From a virus, in IMG/VR virus record IMGVR_UViG_3300042888_002419, positions 1-20,136 of that record: a stretch of DNA of 20,136 nt; one strand, given 5' to 3'. Shown here piece by piece: positions 4,885 through 11,484 of this stretch. Each line of letters starts with the position of its first letter. Position 1 is the stretch's first letter. The position numbers and the translations under genes were made by a program. The notes below the pieces were generated by a model. That model searched no databases. It worked only from the letters and a program-made list of their open reading frames with translations, and was not told where the DNA came from.

Positions 4885-5367
4885 TTACTCCACAAAGATA
4901 TGGTTATATTCCGATATTCTTCGCTTCAATTTGTTAACATATTGTGGGTCCTCGGCATAAACTTTACCTAATAACGCAAAATATTGTTTTTTTGTTATAT
5001 CGTTACGTGTTTTCAACATGTGTTCTTGCCACAGTGAATAATCGTACACGCTATAACCCCAATCTCCGTATTTTGAGTATCCACTTTGGGTTACCCCAAT
5101 TCTTGCGGATTCTCTTTTGGTTGGGACCTTCATCCCAAAAAGATTGTTAGCTGATTTAAACAGCTTTGATGTAAACTCTCCTGATTCTAATATAGCTTGT
5201 GCGAACACAATATCAGGAAATTTTATACCATACTTAATTATCTGCTCATACAAACTCTCTTTTGAGATACTCTCTTGAGTATTACTTTGTAATTGCTTCT
5301 CTTGTGCTTTTGTTGTCATTGTTCCTAACAATAACAACACAGTCAATAAGAATGTTTTTCTCTTCAT
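4885..5367 (-). CDS. Secreted glucosaminidase-domain lysozyme, GH73-like
   Basis: A 160-residue protein with a clear signal peptide: KRK, a Leu-rich core (6-15), and a likely cleavage after TKA (about residue 21). The rest is a compact glucosaminidase domain with FAQAILESGEFTSKLF (55-70), where E61 is the expected catalytic acid, then NNLFGMK (74-80) and a YSVYDYSLWQEHM segment typical of the family. It would cut N-acetylglucosaminyl bonds in peptidoglycan in the periplasm, so it is a candidate endolysin exported by the host Sec system, or an enzyme that remodels the wall during infection. It follows tRNA-Asn after an 82-base leader containing TGGAAA-TAA-TTTCCA. A promoter box for the next tRNA array lies inside its last codons. 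Confidence 0.85.
   Translation of the reverse strand: MKRKTFLLTVLLLLGTMTTKAQEKQLQSNTQESISKESLYEQIIKYGIKFPDIVFAQAILESGEFTSKLFKSANNLFGMKVPTKRESARIGVTQSGYSKYGDWGYSVYDYSLWQEHMLKTRNDITKKQYFALLGKVYAEDPQYVNKLKRRISEYNHIFVE
4893..4900 (-). promoter_or_regulatory. Promoter -7 box of the Asp-Gly-Thr-Ala array
   Basis: The minus strand reads TATCTTTG inside the last codons of the glucosaminidase gene. Transcription would begin near 4886 and enter the structured leader. The -33 element is not evident. Confidence 0.45.
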
Positions 5368-5449
5368 TTCTTTCTTTTTGTCTGTTTATGCTTCAGGATT
5401 ACTCCATCCACGATACTACAACATTGGAAATTATTTCCACCCACCTCGG

Positions 5450-5521
5450 AGGCCCCTGTAGGATTTGAACCTACGACCAGTTGATTAACAGTCAACTGCT
5501 CTACCACTGAGCTAAAGGGCC
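5450..5521 (-). tRNA. tRNA-Asn (anticodon GUU)
   Basis: A 72-nt cloverleaf: acceptor GGCCCTT/AGGGGCC with one G-U, anticodon stem GTTGA/TCAAC around CTGTTAA (GTT), T arm GTAGG-TTCAAAT-CCTAC. It follows tRNA-Pro after a 40-base spacer that can form AAAGTTT/AAACTTT. Confidence 0.94.
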
Positions 5522-5561
5522 TTATAATAATAATCAAAGTTTTCAATAAAGGAAACTTTTG

Positions 5562-5633
5562 TCGGGGTAGGAGGGGTCGAACCTCCCGCCTCTTGGTCCC
5601 AAACCAAGCGTCTCACCCCAAGACTATACCCCG
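5562..5633 (-). tRNA. tRNA-Pro (anticodon UGG)
   Basis: A 72-nt cloverleaf: acceptor CGGGGTA/TACCCCG, anticodon stem CTTGG/CCAAG around TTTGGGA (TGG), T arm GGAGG-TTCGACC-CCTCC. Its 5' end is only four bases from the T tract of the preceding terminator, leaving no room for its own promoter, so expression would require read-through or processing. Confidence 0.93.
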
Positions 5634-5637
5634 TACA

Positions 5638-5669
5638 TAAAAAAACCCTGAAGTATTAGTTCAGGGTTT
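5638..5669 (-). terminator. Intrinsic terminator after micro-ORF 3
   Basis: The minus strand forms a perfect ten-pair stem AAACCCTGAA/TTCAGGGTTT around seven bases and then a T-rich tract (TTTTTTAT). It belongs to the same sequence family as the terminators at 250-283 and 2385-2416. It sits between micro-ORF 3 and tRNA-Pro. Confidence 0.83.
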
Positions 5670-5690
5670 AGATAATTGGCTATAATATTA

Positions 5691-5789
5691 TTACCAAATA
5701 ATCGATTCTGAACGTACAAACATAGTGCCCGCATCCCCATTAGGAGTTGTAGGTGTGTCTAAATTTGTATTTGTGTTCATAGTTTTCAT
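5691..5789 (-). CDS. Micro-ORF 3, 32 residues
   Basis: A 32-codon frame starts MKTMNTNTNL, is rich in Thr, Asn and Pro in its first half, and ends SIIW; the stop is 21 bases before the terminator hairpin. The promoter at 5794-5824 places the transcript start at or within a base or two of the ATG, suggesting a leaderless message. It follows the lipoprotein gene. The peptide has no recognised family and shares only its first residues with micro-ORFs 1 and 2. As with those, a small RNA is the alternative. Confidence 0.45.
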   Translation of the reverse strand: MKTMNTNTNLDTPTTPNGDAGTMFVRSESIIW

Positions 5790-5793
5790 AGTA

Positions 5794-5824
5794 CAATATT
5801 ACAATAAATATATTTAAAATCAAA
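5794..5824 (-). promoter_or_regulatory. Promoter of micro-ORF 3
   Basis: On the minus strand TTTG (5824-5821), exactly 19 bases, then TAATATTG (5801-5794), one base from the TAnnTTTG consensus. The predicted start site coincides with the micro-ORF start codon. Confidence 0.55.
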
Positions 5825-5845
5825 TAAATCCCTATTTTATTTTTT

Positions 5846-6574
5846 TTAAGGTAGTGTGTTACTTCCTTTTAGGTAAAATTCACCTACAACTTTTGGTCTT
5901 AATTCCGTACCTGAATACGTACCGTAAACTCTATATTGACCAGCAGGGATACGATTTCCAGTGTAATTCATAACATAACTATACAATGTTGAATTTGTGT
6001 TAAATGCTACTCTGTATGCCCCGTTATTGTGTTTTGTTGACATTTTATTCTGTCTCCAATTTGAGTTTGGTGTTGCATTCACAGGAATTAACACTGTAAT
6101 CCAAACAAATTGATTGTTAACCAACGGTCCACTAATTTTAACAGTTCCCATATTATACACTCCCGTTGATGTTTGAGTAATATCAGATTGAATTACTGAC
6201 GGTAATGTTCCATTATACCAATGTGGCATATCTACATAATTTCTTAAATCCGAAAAGTTTGTAGGTCTAATAGGTGACCCAGTAAAAAAACCATAAAATG
6301 GAGTGTTTGTTGGAGTTTTTACGCTTTGTGATGGAACAGTCTTCAAATAATTTACAATCATCCCTGTTTTTGTTTGAGGTTCAACAAAAATGTAAGCCTT
6401 TGGTCCAACCGTTGGAACAGTTGGTGAGGTAGACATTGTTCTTAGGTCTTGCCCCTGAGTTGATTCAATTGAAGTTTGTTCAACTGGTTCGAATACGTCA
6501 TCTTTACTACAAGATACGAATAATACTGAGGTTGCGAATAACGCAACGAATAATTGTTTTAATTTCATGGTCAT
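5846..6574 (-). CDS. Lipoprotein with Bacteroidota-type lipobox
   Basis: A 242-residue protein beginning MTMKLKQLFVALFATSV and reaching LFVSC; C22 is the lipidated cysteine and the following SKDD is a common start of Bacteroidota lipoproteins, where acidic residues after the cysteine favour the outer membrane. Starting at the second Met (6568) would give an equally good signal. The mature part is Thr/Pro/Ser-rich to about residue 60, then mainly beta-rich with many aromatic and Asn residues, without a recognised domain. Gap to the upstream gene is three bases, so the pair form an operon. A phage-encoded surface lipoprotein could block superinfection or alter receptors; that is inference. Confidence 0.8.
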   Translation of the reverse strand: MTMKLKQLFVALFATSVLFVSCSKDDVFEPVEQTSIESTQGQDLRTMSTSPTVPTVGPKAYIFVEPQTKTGMIVNYLKTVPSQSVKTPTNTPFYGFFTGSPIRPTNFSDLRNYVDMPHWYNGTLPSVIQSDITQTSTGVYNMGTVKISGPLVNNQFVWITVLIPVNATPNSNWRQNKMSTKHNNGAYRVAFNTNSTLYSYVMNYTGNRIPAGQYRVYGTYSGTELRPKVVGEFYLKGSNTLP

Positions 6575-6577
6575 AAT

Positions 6578-6850
6578 TTATAAGTGTTTTTTAAATATTT
6601 TTTCGATTGAATCTTCCTCTTCAACAGACAAAGAATAATACTTATTTTTAAGTAAGTCCAATTTTTCAATAAAGTCGGACTCCATTCTGCCTCGTTTATC
6701 GTTACCCTCTGATTTAAAGGTAATAACACTCTCAGGAAGATGGTTTTCTTTAACAAGATATTCAATTAATTCTTTAATTTCCCAACTACTACAAGAGTCA
6801 ACAAACTCAATTGGGTCGATGTCAATATCATCTGGTGTAAATTCTGGCAT
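6578..6850 (-). CDS. Small acidic protein of unknown function
   Basis: A 90-residue acidic protein. The first third (DDIDIDPIEFVDSCSSWEIKEL) resembles short phage proteins in which a Asp-Pro-x-Glu-Phe segment is followed by a helix, and the C-terminal half is a charged helix ending KKHL. No catalytic motif is seen. It starts 40 bases downstream of a TATCTTTG promoter box and immediately precedes the lipoprotein gene, with which it is probably cotranscribed. Confidence 0.75.
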   Translation of the reverse strand: MPEFTPDDIDIDPIEFVDSCSSWEIKELIEYLVKENHLPESVITFKSEGNDKRGRMESDFIEKLDLLKNKYYSLSVEEEDSIEKIFKKHL

Positions 6851-6889
6851 ACGGTATATTTTTAAATCTGTTTATGTTTTAATTCTTGA

Positions 6890-6897
6890 CAAAGATA
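6890..6897 (-). promoter_or_regulatory. Promoter -7 box of the lipoprotein operon
   Basis: TATCTTTG on the minus strand, about 40 bases before the start codon at 6850, predicting a leader of roughly 34 bases. A matching -33 element is weak. Confidence 0.45.
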
Positions 6898-6942
6898 TAC
6901 AAACAATTTGATTTTGGAAAATATTTGTAGATATTTATTATT

Positions 6943-7047
6943 ATGATGATAGACAAATTAATTACGTGTCTTTTGGGAATTAACCAAAAATATGAGAACT
7001 CGGGAGCTTTGAGATGTGGAAAACCTCGAACCGTTAACTATTGCTAA
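6943..7047 (+). CDS. Micro-ORF 4, 34 residues
   Basis: A 34-codon frame (MMIDKLITCLLG..., ending VNYC) lies in the divergent gap between the lipoprotein operon and the HNH gene and is followed 17 bases later by a strong plus-strand terminator. The start has the A/T-rich TATTTATTATT directly upstream. Only a weak promoter match (AATATTTG, 6920-6927) is seen. The peptide has a short hydrophobic N-terminal helix, three cysteines and a basic C-terminus; no family is recognised. A terminator here with no other gene upstream implies that something short is transcribed, either this peptide or a small RNA. Confidence 0.4.
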   Translation: MMIDKLITCLLGINQKYENSGALRCGKPRTVNYC

Positions 7048-7063
7048 ATCATTAGTATAATAG

Positions 7064-7094
7064 AAAGGGGTCGAATTCGACTCCTTTTTTGTTT
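7064..7094 (+). terminator. Intrinsic terminator before the HNH gene
   Basis: AAAGGGGTCG-AATT-CGACTCCTTT forms ten pairs (one G-U) with a four-base loop and runs into TTT plus GTTTTT. It terminates plus-strand transcription of micro-ORF 4. Its T tract also supplies the TTTG of the next promoter. Confidence 0.82.
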
Positions 7095-7119
7095 TTATCA
7101 CCTAAATAAACTATGTTTG
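7088..7119 (+). promoter_or_regulatory. Promoter of the HNH-carbamoyltransferase operon
   Basis: TTTG (7088-7091), 20 bases, TATGTTTG (7112-7119): a good Bacteroidota-type promoter that overlaps the tail of the preceding terminator. The predicted start is about ten bases before the HNH start codon. Confidence 0.62.
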
Positions 7120-7135
7120 TAAAAATTGGATTAAA

Positions 7136-7624
7136 ATGAGTACGGTATTGGTATTAAATTACGACTATACCCCTCTTAATGTAACAAGTGTTAGGAGAGG
7201 TTTTGTATTGGTGGACAAAGGGAAGGCTGAAGTTATCAAATCAGACGAGAACCCTATTGTTACTGGTTACAATGTCCACGTGCGTCCAGTTATCATCCGA
7301 CTATTAAAATACATAAAATATCAGGTAAGAAAGTTAAGGGCGAACAGGGCAAGAATTTATAAGAGAGATAATCACGAATGTGTTTATTGTGGGTCAAAGA
7401 AAGACTTGACCTTAGACCACGTTATGCCTAAATCAAGAGGAGGAGGTAATGAGTGGACTAATCTTGTTACGTCTTGTTTTAAATGCAACCTTAGAAAAGG
7501 TAATAGAACACCAGACGAGGCAAAGATGTTTTTGAAACAAAAACCTTATGTTCCAACATTGATTAATGATAATGCGACCCTTCAAAAGGTTTGGAATGAT
7601 TATCAAAAATCATTTGTTTATTAG
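7136..7624 (+). CDS. HNH endonuclease
   Basis: A 162-residue HNH protein. The N-terminal 70 residues (VLVLNYDYTPLNVTSVRR...) form the extra domain usual in a widespread bacterial HNH group. The nuclease core has the zinc knuckle C82-V-Y-C85, the catalytic segment D94-H95, N109 in WTNLV, and C114-F-K-C117-N118, followed by KGNRTPDEAK. All metal and catalytic positions are present, so it should be active on DNA. It is complete and not inserted in another gene, so it may be a free-standing homing endonuclease or a phage nuclease used in packaging or host DNA attack. It heads a plus-strand operon. Confidence 0.9.
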   Translation: MSTVLVLNYDYTPLNVTSVRRGFVLVDKGKAEVIKSDENPIVTGYNVHVRPVIIRLLKYIKYQVRKLRANRARIYKRDNHECVYCGSKKDLTLDHVMPKSRGGGNEWTNLVTSCFKCNLRKGNRTPDEAKMFLKQKPYVPTLINDNATLQKVWNDYQKSFVY

Positions 7625-7653
7625 AAAAATTTACTAAATTTAAAAATACACTT

Positions 7654-7926
7654 ATGACAACAGAGACTAAACTAAAAGTAGGTATAGTTCTATCAGTTTT
7701 AACACTATTATGGTCAACAGTAATGTGGAGTAATAGTATTGAAACCGTTAAATTACAGTCAAGTACGATTGAACTACAATCAAATACGATTGATAGTTTA
7801 CACGATGAACTATTTAACACCAAAGTTGAAAACTTTAGACATGAGTTAACTCGAGAAGAAATTCTCAAACCAAATAAAAAAATAAATAAACAATACGAAG
7901 AGTATTACAATCACGAAACAGAGTAA
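7654..7926 (+). CDS. Membrane-anchored coiled-coil protein
   Basis: A 90-residue protein with one membrane helix (about 8-26, VGIVLSVLTLLWSTVMW), then a seven-residue repeat: KLQSSTI, ELQSNTI, DSLHDEL, giving a coiled coil, and a charged Lys/Glu/Tyr tail. At DNA level the first two heptads are near-identical 21-base copies (7751-7792). The layout, short N-terminal anchor plus helical outer part, is that of an inner-membrane spanin or a similar small phage membrane protein, but no partner outer spanin is next to it. The function is not assigned. The next gene starts one base after its stop. Confidence 0.7.
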   Translation: MTTETKLKVGIVLSVLTLLWSTVMWSNSIETVKLQSSTIELQSNTIDSLHDELFNTKVENFRHELTREEILKPNKKINKQYEEYYNHETE

Positions 7927-7927
7927 A

Positions 7928-8245
7928 ATGCAATCAGAGAATTACACAAACCCAGAACAAGCAGGTGAAGGACAGAATCCTCAAGACCTAATTAACGCGT
8001 CTTTAATCTTCGCAAGAGCTTTAGGATTAATCTTAAAGAACGGTGAAGGTATTGTTGTTGACGTTGTAGGAGACATCAATTTAGGTCCTGAAATTAAAAA
8101 AGTAATTGTATTTGAATACAATGACCAAGTCCACATTTATAAATGTGAAGAAGACTTAGAAGAAGGAACTGCAGTAAACATGGACACAAATAAGGAGGGT
8201 CCTGAAGTTATAGAACCAAACGCAGAGCCTGAAACTGAGGCATAA
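7928..8245 (+). CDS. Small acidic protein of unknown function
   Basis: A 105-residue protein with a disordered, acidic C-terminus (from about residue 75: EEDLEEG..., EPNAEPETEA). The middle part (INASLIFARALGLILKNGEGIVVDVVGD...KKVIVFEYNDQVHIYKCE) looks like a helix followed by four beta strands. No family is recognised. It is tightly placed between the coiled-coil and carbamoyltransferase genes, so it is cotranscribed with both. Confidence 0.7.
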   Translation: MQSENYTNPEQAGEGQNPQDLINASLIFARALGLILKNGEGIVVDVVGDINLGPEIKKVIVFEYNDQVHIYKCEEDLEEGTAVNMDTNKEGPEVIEPNAEPETEA

Positions 8246-8265
8246 TTTTTTTTAAAAACATATAA

Positions 8266-9933
8266 ATGAGAGTATTAGGATTTTCGGTGGGGCATGATAA
8301 AGGTGCGGTCATTATTGAGAACGGAAAAGTTGTTGTTGGGATAACCCAAGAAAGAATTTCCAGAATAAAACATGACGGAGCTCACCAAGGTGGAATAGTC
8401 CCATTTGAATCAATTAATTATTGTTTAAATGCTCTTAGCATTACACATAGAGATATTGATTATTATGTATATAGTACCACAGAGATTGAGGACACAGCTG
8501 GAAATCAATTCTTTTCAAAATACCATGACCTTAAAAGAGAGATATTATATTTTATCCCTCACCATTTAGCTCATGCATATTCCTCATTTTTTAGTTCAGG
8601 TCTTGATGAGTCAGCGGTTATTGTTGCTGACGCATCAGGAAGTATTTTAAACTTTAAAAACAAACTAAATCTTTGGTATGAAAAAAACCGAGATGGTCTT
8701 GACACCAACGAGGATTGGACAGAGGGTATTTCAATATACAACTTTAAAAAAAATGAGTACTCAGAGGTATATAAGAAATGGATAAAATATCCTGTACCAC
8801 TTGATACAGACGAAGACACTTCTTTAGGTACAATGTATTCAACAGGGTCATTACAACTAATTTTTGAACCAAAGAGTCAAACATGGCCTGCGGGTAAACT
8901 GATGGGATTGGCATCTTATGCTAATCCTGACATTGTTGCGGAGGCTCCGTTTTTTGTTGAAGAACTTGAAAATGACATTAAACTTTCAAATAATCGAATA
9001 TATCCTAGGGTTTCTTGGAAGTCTGATTTCTATTCGAGAGCTTGTGTTGCAGGTATCTACCAAAGAGAACAAGAAAGAGCGTCATTAATTTTAGCCAAAA
9101 TGGCAAAAAATCTCACAGACAGTAAAAACATTTGTGTTGCTGGTGGTTCATTTCTAAACTGTAATTCAAATGAAATAATTTTGAATTCGGGACTTTTTGA
9201 AAATTGTTATTTCTTACCTCCGAGTGACGACAGTGGAATACCGTTAGGATGTGCTTGGTACGCCTACCAACAGTTGACTGAAATTGAGGAAACTGAAAAA
9301 ATGAGTCCTTATTTTGGTAAAACATACTCAAAGAGTGAAATTTTTGAGGCATTAAACGAACATCCTGATTTAAGATATTCTGAGTTTGGAAATTTTGACG
9401 AGCTACTTGATATTGTATCTTATCATTTAACTCAAAATAGAATTATAGGGTGGTTTCAGGGAGGTTCTGAAATAGGCCCGAGAGCTTTAGGTAATCGTTC
9501 AATATTAGCATCCCCAATAGAGAAATGGATGACAGGTCATATTAATTCAGATATCAAACATAGAGAGTGGTATAGACCTTTTGCACCTGCAGTTCTTTTT
9601 GAACAACAGGGTGAAGTTTTTGAAAGTTCAGTTTATTCACCGTATATGTTGGTAACCACAACTGTTAAGGAAGAATGGAGAAATAGAGTCCCCGCAATTA
9701 CACATATCGATAATTCGTCAAGACATCAATCAGTAACTCTTGAGAATAACCCAAGATTTCATTCTTTAATTTCTAAGTTTTATGAAAAAACGGGTGTACC
9801 TGTTTTATTAAATACAAGCTTTAATGGACCACACGAACCTATTGTGGAAACACCATTAAACGCCATTAATACTTTTTTAAGTAATAATCTTGATATTTTA
9901 GTGATTGGTAACATCCTAATTACTCGAGATTAA
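8266..9933 (+). CDS. Carbamoyltransferase, CmcH/NodU family
   Basis: A full-length 555-residue O-carbamoyltransferase. The N-terminal ASKHA-fold domain has GFSVGHDKGAVI (5-16), QERISRIKHDG (28-38) and the metal-site HHLAHAYSSF (99-108), then AGKLMGLASY (209-218), AGGSFLN (292-298) and DDSGIPLG (321-328). The C-terminal YrdC-like domain has GWFQGGSEIGPRALGNRSI (395-413), WYRPFAPAV (435-443) and LLNTSFNGPHEPIV (514-527). Family members use carbamoyl phosphate and ATP to make carbamoyl-adenylate and transfer the carbamoyl group to a hydroxyl. Some phage homologues are known to carbamoylate hydroxymethylated cytosine, others act on sugars or antibiotics. Nearby oxygenases could supply hydroxyl groups, but this link is inference. 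Last gene of the HNH operon. Confidence 0.93.
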   Translation: MRVLGFSVGHDKGAVIIENGKVVVGITQERISRIKHDGAHQGGIVPFESINYCLNALSITHRDIDYYVYSTTEIEDTAGNQFFSKYHDLKREILYFIPHHLAHAYSSFFSSGLDESAVIVADASGSILNFKNKLNLWYEKNRDGLDTNEDWTEGISIYNFKKNEYSEVYKKWIKYPVPLDTDEDTSLGTMYSTGSLQLIFEPKSQTWPAGKLMGLASYANPDIVAEAPFFVEELENDIKLSNNRIYPRVSWKSDFYSRACVAGIYQREQERASLILAKMAKNLTDSKNICVAGGSFLNCNSNEIILNSGLFENCYFLPPSDDSGIPLGCAWYAYQQLTEIEETEKMSPYFGKTYSKSEIFEALNEHPDLRYSEFGNFDELLDIVSYHLTQNRIIGWFQGGSEIGPRALGNRSILASPIEKWMTGHINSDIKHREWYRPFAPAVLFEQQGEVFESSVYSPYMLVTTTVKEEWRNRVPAITHIDNSSRHQSVTLENNPRFHSLISKFYEKTGVPVLLNTSFNGPHEPIVETPLNAINTFLSNNLDILVIGNILITRD

Positions 9934-9971
9934 TATTTTACTCAGAGTTAGATAATTTAGAATTATTTGTA

Positions 9972-9979
9972 TATCTTTG
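9972..9979 (+). promoter_or_regulatory. Promoter -7 box of the ClpP gene
   Basis: TATCTTTG lies 15 bases before the ClpP start codon, predicting a leader of about ten bases. The upstream element is not clear. With the terminator at 10661 it makes the protease gene a stand-alone transcription unit. Confidence 0.55.
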
Positions 9980-9994
9980 TAAAAAATAAAACAT

Positions 9995-10675
9995 ATGACT
10001 ATAGGACAAGATTTTCAAAACTATTACGTAAAACATTTAGGTAAACCATCTTTGGATTTACATAATTTTTCAAACCATATTGAGTCGTCAATGACTCCGT
10101 ACATTCTTGAGGAAAGAGAATTGAGAGCAACTCAAATCGATATCTTTTCAAGATTAATGAGAGATAGAATTTTATGGGTTGCAGGTCCTGTTAATGACCA
10201 CATGTCAACTATTGTTCAAGCACAATTAATGTTCTTGGATTCTAACGACAAGGCGGACATTACGATGCATATTGACTCACCAGGTGGAAGTGTAAAATCA
10301 GGGTTATCTATGGTTGATGTTATGAACTATATTGCCTGTGATATTAGAACAATTAATACAGGTATGGCAGCATCTATGGGTTCGGTATTGTTGGGAGCGG
10401 GGACTAAAGGTAAACGAAGTTCTTTGAAGTATTCAAGAACTATGTTACATCAATCTTCAGGAGGTGCTGGAGGTAATATTCAAGACGCTCGAGTTACATT
10501 TAAAGAGTGGGAAAAAATCAACGATACATTATTTGACCTTTTAGGTGAATATTGTGGTAAAACCGCAGAACAAGTTAAACTTGATGCTAGTCGTGATTTA
10601 TGGTTGGATAGTCAAGAGGCGTTAGATTACGGAATTATTGACGAAATTGTTAAAACAAAAAAGAAGGGTGTTTAA
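9995..10675 (+). CDS. clpP: ClpP-like serine protease
   Basis: A 226-residue ClpP homologue with all catalytic residues: S127 in TGMAASMGS, H152 in TMLHQSSGG, D197 in LDASRDLW. INxPGGS is present as IDSPGGSV (93-100), and the sequence opens with a 30-residue extension and SSMTPYILEERE, the pattern of Bacteroidota chromosomal ClpP. The closeness to the host type suggests capture from a host. The N-terminal loops that dock the ClpX/ClpA unfoldase cannot be judged by eye. It could replace or mix with host ClpP to redirect proteolysis during infection, or act as a prohead protease; no capsid gene is adjacent to support the second idea. It has its own promoter and terminator. Confidence 0.92.
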   Translation: MTIGQDFQNYYVKHLGKPSLDLHNFSNHIESSMTPYILEERELRATQIDIFSRLMRDRILWVAGPVNDHMSTIVQAQLMFLDSNDKADITMHIDSPGGSVKSGLSMVDVMNYIACDIRTINTGMAASMGSVLLGAGTKGKRSSLKYSRTMLHQSSGGAGGNIQDARVTFKEWEKINDTLFDLLGEYCGKTAEQVKLDASRDLWLDSQEALDYGIIDEIVKTKKKGV

Positions 10676-10691
10676 CCCTTCTTTTTTTTTT
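10661..10691 (+). terminator. Intrinsic terminator overlapping the ClpP stop
   Basis: AAGAAGGGT-GTTTA-ACCCTTCTT forms nine pairs followed by a run of T. The left arm encodes the last codons (KKKGV) and the loop contains the stop codon, so translation to the end of the gene would compete with hairpin formation. Confidence 0.83.
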
Positions 10692-10762
10692 AGACTTTAG
10701 AACACCCCCTTTATTTTTGTTCGTCAGTTTATAAAATAACGTTTTATCGTCATTTTGCCGTA

Positions 10763-11476
10763 TTAGACTGCTTTAGCAATTGCTTCTTTACCCTTATCGA
10801 GTAATCCGCCAAAACCTCCACTGTCCGCCATTCCAGTCTTTAATTTATCATAAACACCAGATGCTTTATCATTCATTTTTCCAAATAATTCACAAACAAT
10901 ACCACTAAGTTGTTTTTCTAAATTGTTTGCAAATGCGGTATCTTTAACTACACCACCTAAGGCGTTTCTTATAAATGTATATCCACTACCAGAAAGACCT
11001 TTGTCATTTTGAATCATCATCACTACGGCCTCTGAAAGTGAGTTGGCAATTAAAGTTGTTAACGCCTCGCAACTTTTGAGGGCTTTGGCAAGCTCTAACG
11101 GATTCGATGTTATAAATGAAACCAAGAAATTTTTAAAGTAACCTCCAAGTCCAATAGAACTTAAAAGAGAATTAACCAAAGGTTCAACAATAGTCTCAAC
11201 GGCTCCTCCAAACGAATTACCAAAGATTTTACCTAAAAAATCCATCAAATTTTCGTTTACCATACCTTGTTCATCAAGATATCTAATCTCTTCTAAAAGA
11301 GAGTACATCATTTTTTGTTGTTTCTCTTCAGATAACTTGTGAAAGTTTCTTGCGTTACTCTCAGATTCAACAATCATCATGATTCTACTTTCAACTAACT
11401 TTTGTTCAATTAAAAGTTTCTCTTTTTTTTCTTTAGTCTCTATAATAGACTTTTTGATTTGTTTTTTTAACATCAT
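10763..11476 (-). CDS. Probable virion-associated protein with N-terminal coiled coil
   Basis: A 237-residue protein. Residues 1-50 are a highly charged helix (KKQIKKSIIETKEKKEKLLIEQ...) followed by RIMMIVESE, reminiscent of the IKLMMEY and ISEQ motifs of its upstream neighbours. The central part is Gly/Leu/Ile-rich with hydrophobic helices (FGGAVETIVEPLVNSLLSSIG, about 92-112), and the end is Gly/Lys-rich (GFGGLLDKGKEAIAKAV). No known domain is seen. It lies at the end of a four-gene minus-strand cluster of similar style, with an eight-base gap to the previous gene. A role in the tail or in DNA ejection would fit the hydrophobic centre, but is only a guess. Confidence 0.7.
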   Translation of the reverse strand: MMLKKQIKKSIIETKEKKEKLLIEQKLVESRIMMIVESESNARNFHKLSEEKQQKMMYSLLEEIRYLDEQGMVNENLMDFLGKIFGNSFGGAVETIVEPLVNSLLSSIGLGGYFKNFLVSFITSNPLELAKALKSCEALTTLIANSLSEAVVMMIQNDKGLSGSGYTFIRNALGGVVKDTAFANNLEKQLSGIVCELFGKMNDKASGVYDKLKTGMADSGGFGGLLDKGKEAIAKAV

Positions 11477-11484
11477 TGTTTTTT

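Noticed and set aside
7563-7868. A 101-codon minus-strand frame opposite the coiled-coil gene
   Set aside because: It runs antisense across two convincing genes and has no motif.
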